Positions 23,441 to 31,820 of a stretch of DNA of 64,000 nucleotides are shown piece after piece. How positions within the stretch are numbered: the stretch's first letter is position 1; each line of letters begins with the position of its first letter. This DNA comes from JACVRW01 sp963751105. Its GTDB lineage: Bacteria > Actinomycetota > Thermoleophilia > Solirubrobacterales > Thermoleophilaceae. Both the position numbers and the translations under genes were made by a program. The stretch lies in NCBI GenBank assembly GCA_963751105.1, contig CAVVTG010000002.1:2728001-2792000 (forward strand). The letters run 5' to 3'. Below the pieces are notes generated by a model that saw only the letters and a list, made by a program, of their open reading frames with translations, made no database searches and was not told the origin of the DNA.

Positions 23441-25864
23441 GTGCCGGCCCTCATCTCCCGCGAAGAGGCACTCCGGCTCGGCGAGATCGAGGATCGCGCC
23501 GGGCTCGACGAGCTGATCGAGCGCGCCTGGCGCGTTCGTCTCGAGCGATTCGGTGACTCCACCGACATGTGCTCGCTCGTCAACGCCAAGTCGGGCGGCT
23601 GCGCTGAGGATTGCGGCTTCTGCTCGCAGTCACGCTTCGCGGAGGCCGACACGCCGATGCACGCGATGATGAGCCCCGAGCAGATCCTCGAGCACGCCCG
23701 TGCCGCCGAGGCGGCCGGCGCGCACCGCTTCTGCATGGTCACCCAGGGTCAGGGCCTGTCCAAGCGCGACTTCGGCAACATCATCGAGGGAGCGCGACTC
23801 GTCTCCCGGCACACCAACCTCAAGCGCTGCGTCTCGATCGGGCACATGTCGGCCGCGCGCGCCCAGGCCCTCAAGGAGGCGGGGGTGCAACGGGTCCACC
23901 ACAACGTGGAGACCGCCGAGAGCTACTACCCGGAGGTCTCGTCCACCGTCCGCTACGAAGGGCGGTTGCGCACCATCGACGCCGTCCGTGACGCCGGCCT
24001 GGAGACCTGCGTGGGTGGCATCCTCAACCTCGGCGAGTCCAACGAGCAGCGGGTGGAGATGGCCTTCGAACTGGCCGAGGTGAATCCCACCTCGGTGCCC
24101 ATCAACCTGCTGAACCCGCGCCCCGGCACGAAGTTCGGCGATCGCGAGCTGATGGATCCGTGGGAGGCGGTCAAATGGGTGGCGATCTTCCGGCTGATCC
24201 TGCCCGACGCCCTGTTCCGCCTGTGCGGGGGCCGCAACGAGAACCTCGGAGCGGGCGACATCCAGCAGCTGGCCGTCAAGGCGGGGCTCAACGGCGTGAT
24301 GATGGGCAACTTCCTCACCACCCTCGGCTCGGAGCCCGAGCAGGACCGGCAGATGTTCGAGGAGCTGGGGCTGAACGTCGCCCGCCAGGACGACAACGGC
24401 GCAAATCCCCGGCCCGACAACCGCTCGGGCTGGCTCGAGGGCGAGAGCCCGCGCACGCCGGTCGACGAGCTCGTCGATTCCCAGGACGAGGCCAACTTCT
24501 GGGATCCCTCCACCCAGCTGCGCCATCGCCGCAAGGCGTCAGTGCCGGCGCGGCCCGACGGGGCTCCCAACACCTATCCCGAGATCGTCCACGTCGGGGG
24601 ACGGCGAGGCGGCGTGAGCGCGGACATCCAGGACCGGCTGGCCGAGATCCGCAACCGCGGGCTCTACCGGCGCATGCGCTGCGTATCCGGTCCGCAGGGC
24701 CCGCGTGTGCTGCTCGACGGGCAGCCCGTGCTGCTGCTCTGCTCGAACAACTACCTGGGCCTGGCCGACCATCCCCGCGTGCGCGAGGCCGCAGCCGAGG
24801 CGGCGATGCGCTACGGGGCCGGCGCGGGCGCCTCGCGCCTCGTGTCGGGCAACATGACGATCCACCGCCGCCTCGAGAATCGGCTTGCCGCGTTCAAGCG
24901 CTCCGAGGCCTGCCTCCTGTTCGGCTCCGGCTATCTGGCCAACGCCGGGGTGGTGTCCTCCCTCGCCCGCGAGGGTGACGTGGTGTTCTCCGACGCCCTC
25001 AACCACGCGTCGATCGTGGACGGCTGCCGCCTGGCCCGAGCCGAGACGTTCGTGTACGACCACTGCGACACCGACCACCTGGAGTGGGGGCTGCGTCAGG
25101 CCGAGGGTCGCGGATCGCTGATCGTCACCGACGGCGTCTTCTCCATGGACGGGGACGTCGCTCCGCTCGAGCGGCTGGTCGAGCTCGGACATCGCTATGA
25201 CGCTCGCGTGATGGTCGACGACGCCCACGGCACCGGAGCGGTCGGTCCCGACGGCCGCGGCTCGGTGGCCGCCGCGGGACTGGAGGACGAAGTGGACGTG
25301 GTGGTCGGCACCCTGGGCAAGGCGCTCGGCTCCTACGGCGCCTTCGTCTGCTGCGACCAGTCGATGGCCAAGTACCTGATCAACAGCGCTCGCACCCTGA
25401 TCTTCTCCACGGCGCTCTCGCCGCCCTCCGTGGCGGCGGCCATGGCGGCGCTCGAGCTGCTCTGCGAGCAGCCGCGGCGAGTGGAGAAGCTCCAGCGCAA
25501 CGCCGCGGTTCTGCGGGCGTCGCTCGCCGAGCGGGGCCTGCCGGTGCCCGACCACGGAACGCAGATCGTGCCGCTGGTGGTGGGCGATGCCCGTGAGGCG
25601 GTACACGCCAGCGAGCGCGCGCTGGAGCGAGGCATCTTCGCGCAGGCCATCCGGCCGCCCACCGTGCCCCAGGGCACCTCGCGGCTGCGCCTGGCGGTCA
25701 TGGCGGCCCACACCAAGTCGGAGCTGCGCGAGGCGGCGGGCGTGCTCGCGTCGTGCGTGCCGGCGTCGGCTCGGGCGGCCACCGCGAAGCTGGCCGCAGC
25801 CGGCGCCATGCAGCAGCAAACCGACCGCGGCCGTGTGTTCGACGGCCTGCGCGACGCTGCCTGA
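23441..25864 (+). CDS. BioB-BioF fusion: biotin synthase + 8-amino-7-oxononanoate synthase
   Basis: 807 residues in one frame from GTG 23441. Residues 1 to about 320 are a radical-SAM biotin synthase: the [4Fe-4S] cysteines C54, C58 and C61 (CAEDCGFC) and NLLNPRPGTKF and GGRNENLG downstream; this half inserts sulfur into dethiobiotin. A linker of about 70 residues leads to a KAPA synthase from about residue 395: SNNYLGLADHP, HASIVDGCRLA, DDAHGTGAVG and the PLP lysine K627 in GTLGKALGSYGAF; this half makes 7-keto-8-aminopelargonate from pimeloyl-ACP/CoA and alanine. The first and last dedicated steps are thus on one chain. bioD follows; bioA lies 9.7 kb away. Confidence 0.92.
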   Translation: MPALISREEALRLGEIEDRAGLDELIERAWRVRLERFGDSTDMCSLVNAKSGGCAEDCGFCSQSRFAEADTPMHAMMSPEQILEHARAAEAAGAHRFCMVTQGQGLSKRDFGNIIEGARLVSRHTNLKRCVSIGHMSAARAQALKEAGVQRVHHNVETAESYYPEVSSTVRYEGRLRTIDAVRDAGLETCVGGILNLGESNEQRVEMAFELAEVNPTSVPINLLNPRPGTKFGDRELMDPWEAVKWVAIFRLILPDALFRLCGGRNENLGAGDIQQLAVKAGLNGVMMGNFLTTLGSEPEQDRQMFEELGLNVARQDDNGANPRPDNRSGWLEGESPRTPVDELVDSQDEANFWDPSTQLRHRRKASVPARPDGAPNTYPEIVHVGGRRGGVSADIQDRLAEIRNRGLYRRMRCVSGPQGPRVLLDGQPVLLLCSNNYLGLADHPRVREAAAEAAMRYGAGAGASRLVSGNMTIHRRLENRLAAFKRSEACLLFGSGYLANAGVVSSLAREGDVVFSDALNHASIVDGCRLARAETFVYDHCDTDHLEWGLRQAEGRGSLIVTDGVFSMDGDVAPLERLVELGHRYDARVMVDDAHGTGAVGPDGRGSVAAAGLEDEVDVVVGTLGKALGSYGAFVCCDQSMAKYLINSARTLIFSTALSPPSVAAAMAALELLCEQPRRVEKLQRNAAVLRASLAERGLPVPDHGTQIVPLVVGDAREAVHASERALERGIFAQAIRPPTVPQGTSRLRLAVMAAHTKSELREAAGVLASCVPASARAATAKLAAAGAMQQQTDRGRVFDGLRDAA

Positions 25865-26000
25865 CGTGCGCAGCGGCCAGTGCGTGATCCGCCGCGCCCC
25901 GGGGGTGCGGCGAGCCGTGGTTCAGCGCGGGCGAGGCAGCCGGCGCGATTGCTGGGCGGTGCGGCGCTGGCGGCTGATCCTGCACCGGGCCTGAGGCCCG

Positions 26001-26672
26001 ATGCGGGGGATCTTCGTAACGGGCACCGACACCGAGGTGGGCAAGTCGGTCGTGGCCGCGGCGATCTGCGCCGCGCTGACCGAGCAAGGCAAGCGTGTGG
26101 CCGCCTTCAAGCCGGCGGTCACAGGGCTCGACGAAGCGCCGGGCTCGTTCGGCCCCGACCACGAGCTGCTCGCCCGGGCGGCCGGGGGCCTGCGTTCTCC
26201 GGAAGCGGTGGCGCCCTACCGCTTCGGTCCGCCCCTTTCGCCGCACCTGGCCGCCGAGCAGGCCGGGACGACAGTCGATCCGGCGCGGCTGGTGGCGCTC
26301 GCTCGCGCGGCCGCCAACGACGCGGACGTGCTGGTGGCGGAGGGAGTGGGCGGCCTGCTCGTCCCGCTCACGCCCGGCTACCTGGTGCGTGACCTGGCCG
26401 TCGACCTCGCCCTGCCGGTGGTGGTGGCGGCCCGGCCGGGACTCGGGACGATCAACCACACGTTGCTCACGGTCGAGGCGGCCCGGGCCGGCGGCCTCGA
26501 GGTCGCCGGCGTGGTGATGACGCCGTGGCCGGCCGAGCCGGCGGCGATCGAGAGCTCCAACCGGTCCACCGTCGAGCGCCTCGGGCGCGTGCCCGTGCAC
26601 GGCCTGGCGCTCGCCGATCCCGCCGGCCTGGCCGCCGCGGGAGCGTCGCTCCCGCTGGGCGACTGGCTGTGA
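26001..26672 (+). CDS. bioD: Dethiobiotin synthetase
   Basis: ATP-dependent carboxylase closing the ureido ring of biotin (7,8-diaminononanoate to dethiobiotin). 223 residues. The P-loop GTDTEVGKS (8-16), FKPAVTG (about 35), VAEGVGGLLVPL (about 112) and the GLGTINHTLLT motif (about 150) are all as in BioD. It lies 136 nt downstream of the bioB-bioF fusion and is probably read with it. Confidence 0.92.
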   Translation: MRGIFVTGTDTEVGKSVVAAAICAALTEQGKRVAAFKPAVTGLDEAPGSFGPDHELLARAAGGLRSPEAVAPYRFGPPLSPHLAAEQAGTTVDPARLVALARAAANDADVLVAEGVGGLLVPLTPGYLVRDLAVDLALPVVVAARPGLGTINHTLLTVEAARAGGLEVAGVVMTPWPAEPAAIESSNRSTVERLGRVPVHGLALADPAGLAAAGASLPLGDWL

Positions 26673-26681
26673 CCGTCCTTC

Positions 26682-26687
26682 TATGCT
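26682..26687 (+). promoter_or_regulatory. Leaderless -10 element of the TIGR02611 gene
   Basis: TATGCT ends 8 nt before ATG 26696; no ribosome site is present, so the gene may have its own start of transcription within the bioD intergenic space. Confidence 0.4.
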
Positions 26688-26695
26688 GGCCTGTC

Positions 26696-27097
26696 ATGGC
26701 CACGCCCGACGCTGAGCAGGCGGACGACACCCCCGAGCTGCTGCTCAAGCTTCGAGAGCGCAAGGAGCGCCACAAGCAGCGCCACCCGATTCACCGAGCC
26801 GGCGTGGTGGTGCTCGGAGTCCTGGTGGTGCTGGCCGGGATCGTCATGTCCGGGCCGGGCATCCCCGGCCCGGGGATCGCGACGATCCTGGTCGGCCTCG
26901 CCCTGCTGGCCCTCGAATTCGACCGCGCCGAGCGGCTGCTCGAGCGGGCGATCATCTGGGGCGATCAGATGAAGGACCGTGCGGAGGAGAGCTCCACCGC
27001 GGAGCGGGTGGCGCTCGGCTTCTTCGCGGCCATCGCGCTGGCCGCATTCGTGGTGGCGGCCATCCTCTGGAACATCCCGCTGGTGCCGCTCGTCTAG
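26696..27097 (+). CDS. TIGR02611-type membrane protein
   Basis: 133 residues. A charged N-terminus (LKLRERKERHKQRHP) precedes a TM segment (about 37-55), the family's GPGIPGPG turn, a second hydrophobic stretch (ATILVGLALLALEFD) and, after a charged loop, a third TM (about 105-128). This is the actinobacterial GPG-motif family of unknown function. It converges with a methyltransferase with a 4-nt overlap. Confidence 0.82.
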   Translation: MATPDAEQADDTPELLLKLRERKERHKQRHPIHRAGVVVLGVLVVLAGIVMSGPGIPGPGIATILVGLALLALEFDRAERLLERAIIWGDQMKDRAEESSTAERVALGFFAAIALAAFVVAAILWNIPLVPLV

Positions 27098-27909
27098 GCC
27101 GAGATCAGGATGAGGTCCACCTGCTGGGGAAGCCGCCAGCGCTGCCCGTCCTCGTCGCGGCAGGACCGCAGGTAGCGGCCCAGGCGTTCGGCCCCCTCCA
27201 TGTCGGCGAGGCTCACCGTGTCGTCGAAGGCGCAGCGCTGGAGGTAGCCCTCCAGGGTCGCGGCGTCGCCGAAGCTCACCTCGGCGTGGTAGTCGAGACG
27301 GCGTACCTCGAAGTGCGCGCCGCCGGCCGCGAGGGCCTCCTCGATCTGCTCGGCGGAGGTATAGGGAGTGCCCGCGCCCTGGCGGAAATCGTCCAGGAAG
27401 TCGCGGTAGAAACGCAGGTAGTGGGCGTCGTGCGCGGCCTGGGCGATCATTCCGAGGCCTCCCGGCGCCAGCGCCCGCTGGAAGGCGGCCACGCCCGCTT
27501 CGAGCTCCGTGGCCGGAAGCGCGTAGAGACCGTGGACCGACCATACGACGTCGAACGGGCCCGCCTCGGGGTCGAGCTCCTGAAGGGTGCAGCGGTACTC
27601 GGCCCCACCGGCGAAGGGCGGGGTCAGCGCGCGGCGCGCCTCGGCCAGGGAGAACGCGCTCGGGTCGAGGAGGGCGTAGTCGACGGCGGGGCTGTCGGGC
27701 AGGTCCGCGTACAGCTCCAGCGCCTCGGGGAACTTGCCGCTGCCGCAGGCCACGTCGAGCAGTGTCCGCCGGCCCGCCAGCAGCTCGGCCCAGTCGAGCT
27801 CCAGCGCGAGCAGCCGGTAGTCCTGCCGGGCGACGCGGTAGAAGGCGTCCATCTCGGTCCTGCCCTGCTCGCTCCAGTGGGCGAGGCTGCGGTCCGCGGT
27901 ATCGGCCAC
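27094..27909 (-). CDS. Class I SAM-dependent methyltransferase
   Basis: 271 residues. Motif I is LLDVACGSGKFPEAL (about residues 49-63), with a following acidic position in DYALLDPS; FDVVWSVHGLYALP (about 118) is motif IV. There are no clues to the acceptor. GTG 27909 start. The neighbouring divergent gene is a second, unrelated-looking methyltransferase, so the two may act in one modification pathway; that is only suggested by proximity. Confidence 0.8.
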   Translation of the reverse strand: MADTADRSLAHWSEQGRTEMDAFYRVARQDYRLLALELDWAELLAGRRTLLDVACGSGKFPEALELYADLPDSPAVDYALLDPSAFSLAEARRALTPPFAGGAEYRCTLQELDPEAGPFDVVWSVHGLYALPATELEAGVAAFQRALAPGGLGMIAQAAHDAHYLRFYRDFLDDFRQGAGTPYTSAEQIEEALAAGGAHFEVRRLDYHAEVSFGDAATLEGYLQRCAFDDTVSLADMEGAERLGRYLRSCRDEDGQRWRLPQQVDLILISA

Positions 27910-27940
27910 CCCATCCCCCTACCCATCGAACGGCGCGCTC

Positions 27941-27946
27941 TACGCT
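27941..27946 (+). promoter_or_regulatory. Leaderless -10 element of the second methyltransferase gene
   Basis: TACGCT ends 7 nt before GTG 27954; no Shine-Dalgarno. Confidence 0.4.
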
Positions 27947-27953
27947 CCCGCGG

Positions 27954-28700
27954 GTGAGCGACACGGCCCGCCACTACTCGCGCCTGGCCTCCGACTACGA
28001 CCGCCTCTGGAGCCCGGACGAGCACTTCATCGACGACACGGCCGCGGCCATCGTCGCGGCGCTCGACCTGCGCCCCGAGGACCGGCTGGTGGACCTGGGC
28101 GGCGGAACCGGGCTGTATGCCGCGGCCATGGCCGCGCGAGCCGGACTGGCCACACCCCCGCTGGTGGTGGACCCGAGCACGGCCCTCCTCGAGCAGGCGC
28201 CCGCCGGTGCGGTGCGCACCCGCGCCGACGACGCGCTGGCGTTCGCCCGCAGTCCCGAGCCCTTCGACAAGCTGCTGATCAAGGAGATGGTCCACCACCT
28301 CGAGCCGGCCGAGCGCGCGGCGATGCTGGCGGAGCTGCCCGCCGGGCTCCCCGTGGAGGGACGACTGCTGGTGGTCCTGCTCCCGCCCACTATCGACCAC
28401 CCGCTGTTCAGGGCGGCGCTCGAGCGCTTCGAGGCCGCCCAGCCCCACCACGACGACATAGCCGCCGAGCTACGGCACGGCGGCCTCAGCGTGGAGATCT
28501 CCTTCGTCGACCGTCCGCTGGTCGTGGCCCGCGACCGCTACGTGGACATGCTGCGCGGGCGCTACATGTCGCTGCTGTCGGGCTTCGACGACGCCGAGCT
28601 GGAGGCCGGCATCGCCGAGGTGCTCGCTGCGCACCCGGAGCCGGAGCTGCGCTTCACCTACCGGCAGGCCTTCGTGCTGGGCGAACGGCCGCCCAGTTAG
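27954..28700 (+). CDS. Class I SAM-dependent methyltransferase
   Basis: 248 residues from GTG 27954 (MSDTARHYSRLASDYDRLW). The SAM site is DRLVDLGGGTGLYAAAMA (about 42-59) with the acidic LVVDPS after it; the motif IV-like FDKLLIKEMVHHLEP is near residue 103. The RLASDYDRLW opening is typical of ubiquinone/menaquinone-type or polyketide methyltransferases. Its stop overlaps the convergent SnoaL gene by 4 nt. The longer upstream frame is antisense to the other methyltransferase. Confidence 0.82.
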   Translation: MSDTARHYSRLASDYDRLWSPDEHFIDDTAAAIVAALDLRPEDRLVDLGGGTGLYAAAMAARAGLATPPLVVDPSTALLEQAPAGAVRTRADDALAFARSPEPFDKLLIKEMVHHLEPAERAAMLAELPAGLPVEGRLLVVLLPPTIDHPLFRAALERFEAAQPHHDDIAAELRHGGLSVEISFVDRPLVVARDRYVDMLRGRYMSLLSGFDDAELEAGIAEVLAAHPEPELRFTYRQAFVLGERPPS

Positions 28701-29095
28701 ACCCTGGCTCCGACCTCGCGCAGCGCCTGCTCGGGCTCCCGGTACGACTCGTTGCGCCACAGCAGCCCGTTGCGCAGCGTCCAGACGTGGCCGACCTGCT
28801 CCGACAGCGCGGCCCCGCTCTCGCGGCCACGCACGTGCATGGTCATGACGACCGCCACGCGCCCGTCCTCCCCCGCCGTCACTCGGTCCAGCTCGACCCG
28901 CCACTCTCCCCAGGCGGTCGAGATGTCCGCGAAGTACTGGCGGATGCCGTCGTGCCCGAAGTAGGCCTGCCCGTCGACCGACAGCAGCGAGGCGAACTCG
29001 ACCTGCGGATCGCAGATCGCAACCGCCGCCTCGGGGTCGTAGCGGGTCACGGCGTACGCGAAGAGGCGCGCGGCCCGCTCGGCGTCGGCCTTCAG
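28697..29095 (-). CDS. SnoaL-like protein, probable CTG start
   Basis: 132 residues if read from CTG 29095; NTF2/SnoaL fold with AERAARLFAYAVTRYDPEAAVAICDP at the front, FGHDGIRQYFADIS near residue 46 and GHVWTLRNGLLWR near 102. No ATG, GTG or TTG lies where family members begin: the first in-frame one is GTG 29050, which would remove the first helix. The CTG overlaps the stop of the acyl-CoA synthetase (CTGA) and has GGAGG 7 nt before it, so a CUG start coupled to the upstream gene is the simplest reading. Ligand unknown. Confidence 0.65.
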   Translation of the reverse strand: MKADAERAARLFAYAVTRYDPEAAVAICDPQVEFASLLSVDGQAYFGHDGIRQYFADISTAWGEWRVELDRVTAGEDGRVAVVMTMHVRGRESGAALSEQVGHVWTLRNGLLWRNESYREPEQALREVGARV

Positions 29096-30699
29096 GCCTG
29101 CGCCTCCGCCCGCTTGCGCTCCCGCTCCTGCTCGCGCAGCTCCACCCGCCGGATCTTGCCCGTGAGCGTCTTGGGCAGATCGTCGACGAACTCGATTTCG
29201 CGCGGGTAGGCGTAGGCCGAGTGGCGCTCGCGCACGTGGCTCTTGATCTCGTTGGCCAGCTCGTCGGACGCATCGTGGCCGCCGGCCAGCACGATGAACG
29301 CCTTGACGATGTCGCCGCGGCGCGGGTCGGGCGAGGCCACCGCGGCGGCCTCCTTGACCGCGGGATGCTCGACGCAGGCCGACTCCACCTCGAAGGGCCC
29401 GATGCGATAGCCCGCCGAGATGATCACATCGTCGGCGCGCCCGGCGTACCAGACGTAGCCGTCCTCGTCGACGGTTGCCGCGTCCTTGGTGTGGAACCAC
29501 TCGCCACCGAAGTCCTCCTCGGTGTCCTCGGGCCGGTTCCAGTAGCCCAGCGGGTAGTGGGGATTTGAGCGGGCCCGCAGGCAGATCTCGCCGCGTTCGC
29601 CGGGCGGAAGCGGCTGCTCGTCCTCGTCGAGTATCTGCACGTCCCAGCCGGGCACCGGCCTGCCCATCGAGCCCTCACGCACCTCGACGGTCGGGAAGTT
29701 GCCGCACAGCGGGTAGCTCTCGGTCAGCCCGTAGTAGTCGAGCACGGTGATGCCGAACTGATCGCGAAACCAGCGGATCACCTCGGGGTTGAGCGGCTCG
29801 CCAGCCGAACAGGTGATGCGCAGCTTGTCGAGCGGATACCGCTTCCCCGCGTCCTCCACACCGGTCATGGCTCGCAATGCCGTGGGCGTGGTGAACATGT
29901 TCTCCACCCCGTGCTTGGACAGGAAGCGCAGGTGCTCCTCGGGGTCGTAGCCGCCCTTGCGGGCCTGCACCAGCGCCACCGCGCCGTAGCGCCAGGGCCC
30001 CAGCAGCGGGCAGATCCCGGCGGCCCAGGCCCACTCGCCCGAGCCGTGAAAGAGCTCGCCGTCGCGCACGTCGTGGCAGTACTCGAACTCCTCGTGCGCG
30101 AGCAGGTAACGGTGCGCGTGCAGGATGCCCTTGGCCTTGCCGGTGGTGCCGGACGAGTAGTAGAGCTGAGCGGGGTCGTCGGCGGAGGTATCGACGGTGT
30201 CGAACTCCGGCGACGCCTCGGCCATCTCGTCGAGGAGACCGTCGTCGAGGACAAGGATCGTCTCGGCCAGACCCTCGGGGATCCGGTCGCGGTTGGCTGC
30301 GTTGGTCACCACCAGCTTGGCCTGCGAGTCGCGCAGCCGATGCTCGATCCCCTCGTCCCCGTACAGGACCGAGAGCGAGAGCAGGATGGCGCCCGAGCGG
30401 TACGTGCCGATGAAGGCCGCGGCCGTCTCGGGCAGCGAGGGCAGCAGGGTGGCCACCCGGTCCTCGCGCTCGACGCCGTGTGCGCGGAGCACGTTCGCGA
30501 AGCGCCTCGACAGGTCGGCGAGCTCGCCGAAGCTGACCCGGCGCTCCTGGCCCTGCCAGTCCTCCCACACCATCGCCTGACGATCGCGGTCGTGCTTGTC
30601 GCACACGTCCTGCGCGATGTTGTAGCGCTCGGGCACGTTCCAGGCGTGCGCCTCGACCATGTCCTCGTAATTCCCCAACTCGTACTTGCGAAAGCCCAT
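29092..30699 (-). CDS. Acyl-CoA synthetase (acetyl/medium-chain, ACSM-like)
   Basis: AMP-forming acid:CoA ligase, 535 residues. Core motifs are YYSSGTTGKAKGILHAH (about 175), YYGLTESYP (about 320), WYAGRADDVIISAGYRIGP (about 427) and the catalytic Lys in LTGKIRRVELRE. The HGSGEWAWAAG...GPWRYGA region matches the ACSM/acetyl-CoA synthetase branch. Start ATG 30699 behind GAGGAGG. Followed without a gap by the SnoaL gene, so translationally coupled. Confidence 0.88.
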   Translation of the reverse strand: MGFRKYELGNYEDMVEAHAWNVPERYNIAQDVCDKHDRDRQAMVWEDWQGQERRVSFGELADLSRRFANVLRAHGVEREDRVATLLPSLPETAAAFIGTYRSGAILLSLSVLYGDEGIEHRLRDSQAKLVVTNAANRDRIPEGLAETILVLDDGLLDEMAEASPEFDTVDTSADDPAQLYYSSGTTGKAKGILHAHRYLLAHEEFEYCHDVRDGELFHGSGEWAWAAGICPLLGPWRYGAVALVQARKGGYDPEEHLRFLSKHGVENMFTTPTALRAMTGVEDAGKRYPLDKLRITCSAGEPLNPEVIRWFRDQFGITVLDYYGLTESYPLCGNFPTVEVREGSMGRPVPGWDVQILDEDEQPLPPGERGEICLRARSNPHYPLGYWNRPEDTEEDFGGEWFHTKDAATVDEDGYVWYAGRADDVIISAGYRIGPFEVESACVEHPAVKEAAAVASPDPRRGDIVKAFIVLAGGHDASDELANEIKSHVRERHSAYAYPREIEFVDDLPKTLTGKIRRVELREQERERKRAEAQA

Positions 30700-30731
30700 C
30701 GAGCCTCCTCTCGCTCGTTTGAGACGCTACC

Positions 30732-31820
30732 TCAGACCGACCGTGCCACGGCCAGCGCAGCGGGCACCTCGGCGCCGTTCAGCAGGGCGTCGGCCACCAG
30801 CCGCCCGGTGGCCGCGCCGGTGGAGATGCCCCACGGGCCGTGGCCGGCGGCGCACCAGAGCCTCTCGATACCCGGATACGGCCCGATCAGCGGACGACCG
30901 TCGAAGGACTGGGGCCGGGCGCACGCCCGCACCCCCAGCCGCCGCGCGCGACCGTTCACCCCGGGCAGGAACGACGATGCGCCGTCCAGCAGCCTCGGCG
31001 CCCACGCCTCCGGGTCGGGCTCCTCGCGCAGGAAGGTGGAGCCCACCGAGGTCACCCCATGTGCGGTGACGGCGCTGAACAGCGGGCCGGGAGTGATTGC
31101 CCCCACCGCCTCGACGCCGATCTCCTCCACCACGTGGCGCGGCGGGGATTCAAGCTCCACCTCGGCCACCACTCCCCAGACCGGGCCAACCGGGCGCCAG
31201 GTCCTGGTGGGATCGATCACCTCGGGCGTCCACGGGCCGGCCGTGACGAGGACGACGTCGGCGTGCTGGCGAACGCCGTTGGCCAGGACCCCGCGAACGG
31301 AGTCGCCGGTGACCCAGGGCCACGCGGTGGTGCCCTCGCGCAGGCGCGCCCCGCGGCGGCGGGCGCGCTCGGCGAAGCCGAGCGTGATCGCCGCCGGGCG
31401 CAGCGGGTAGCCGGTCTCGAGCCGGCAGCCCCAGAGCCGCTCGCCCACGGCCGGCTCCAGTGCGCGCACCTGCGCGGGGTCCAGCAGCTCGGGCCGCAGC
31501 TCAGGGCAGTCGTGGCGGATGTCGGCCACCACGGGCTCCACGTCCCGGCGCCGCGGAGCGAGCATCAGTATCCCCGCGGGCTCGTCCGGCAGTTCGAGCT
31601 CGTCCAGTGCCCTCACGTGGTCCAGCGTCTCGTCGTGCAGAGCGGTGAGCACGGGGTCGAACGGGTGCTGGAGCACTCCAGAGTTGCGGCCCGAGGCCGC
31701 CCCGGCCAGCTCGGCCCGCTCGAACAGCTCCACCCTTGCGCCCGCCTCGGCGAGGAAGGCCGCCGCGGCACAGCCGGCGATCCCGCCGCCGATGACCGCG
31801 ACATCGGGGCTGACGCTCAG
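30732..31820 (-). CDS. FAD-dependent amino-acid/amine oxidoreductase (DAO family), probable CTG start
   Basis: 362 residues read from CTG 31820: (M)SVSPDVAVIGGGIAGC, the expected N-terminus for this family with the FAD GGGIAG at residues 11-16. GRNSGVLQHPFD follows (about 50), and the C-terminal FAD loop is CAAGHGPWGISTGAATG. The CTG overlaps the stop of the upstream gene (CTGA) and has GGAGG at 6 nt spacing; the only other in-frame start, ATG 31868, would add 16 residues antagonistic to the fold. Substrate probably an N-alkyl or D-amino acid, not decided. Confidence 0.78.
   Translation of the reverse strand: MSVSPDVAVIGGGIAGCAAAAFLAEAGARVELFERAELAGAASGRNSGVLQHPFDPVLTALHDETLDHVRALDELELPDEPAGILMLAPRRRDVEPVVADIRHDCPELRPELLDPAQVRALEPAVGERLWGCRLETGYPLRPAAITLGFAERARRRGARLREGTTAWPWVTGDSVRGVLANGVRQHADVVLVTAGPWTPEVIDPTRTWRPVGPVWGVVAEVELESPPRHVVEEIGVEAVGAITPGPLFSAVTAHGVTSVGSTFLREEPDPEAWAPRLLDGASSFLPGVNGRARRLGVRACARPQSFDGRPLIGPYPGIERLWCAAGHGPWGISTGAATGRLVADALLNGAEVPAALAVARSV

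Noticed and set aside
25865..25994. 42-codon GTG frame between bioB-bioF and bioD
   Set aside because: Very Arg-rich, no ribosome site, no domain; typical of random high-GC frames.
28697..29500. SnoaL gene starting at 29500
   Set aside because: Would overlap the acyl-CoA synthetase by 400 bases with non-coding-like sequence; the family start falls at about 29095.
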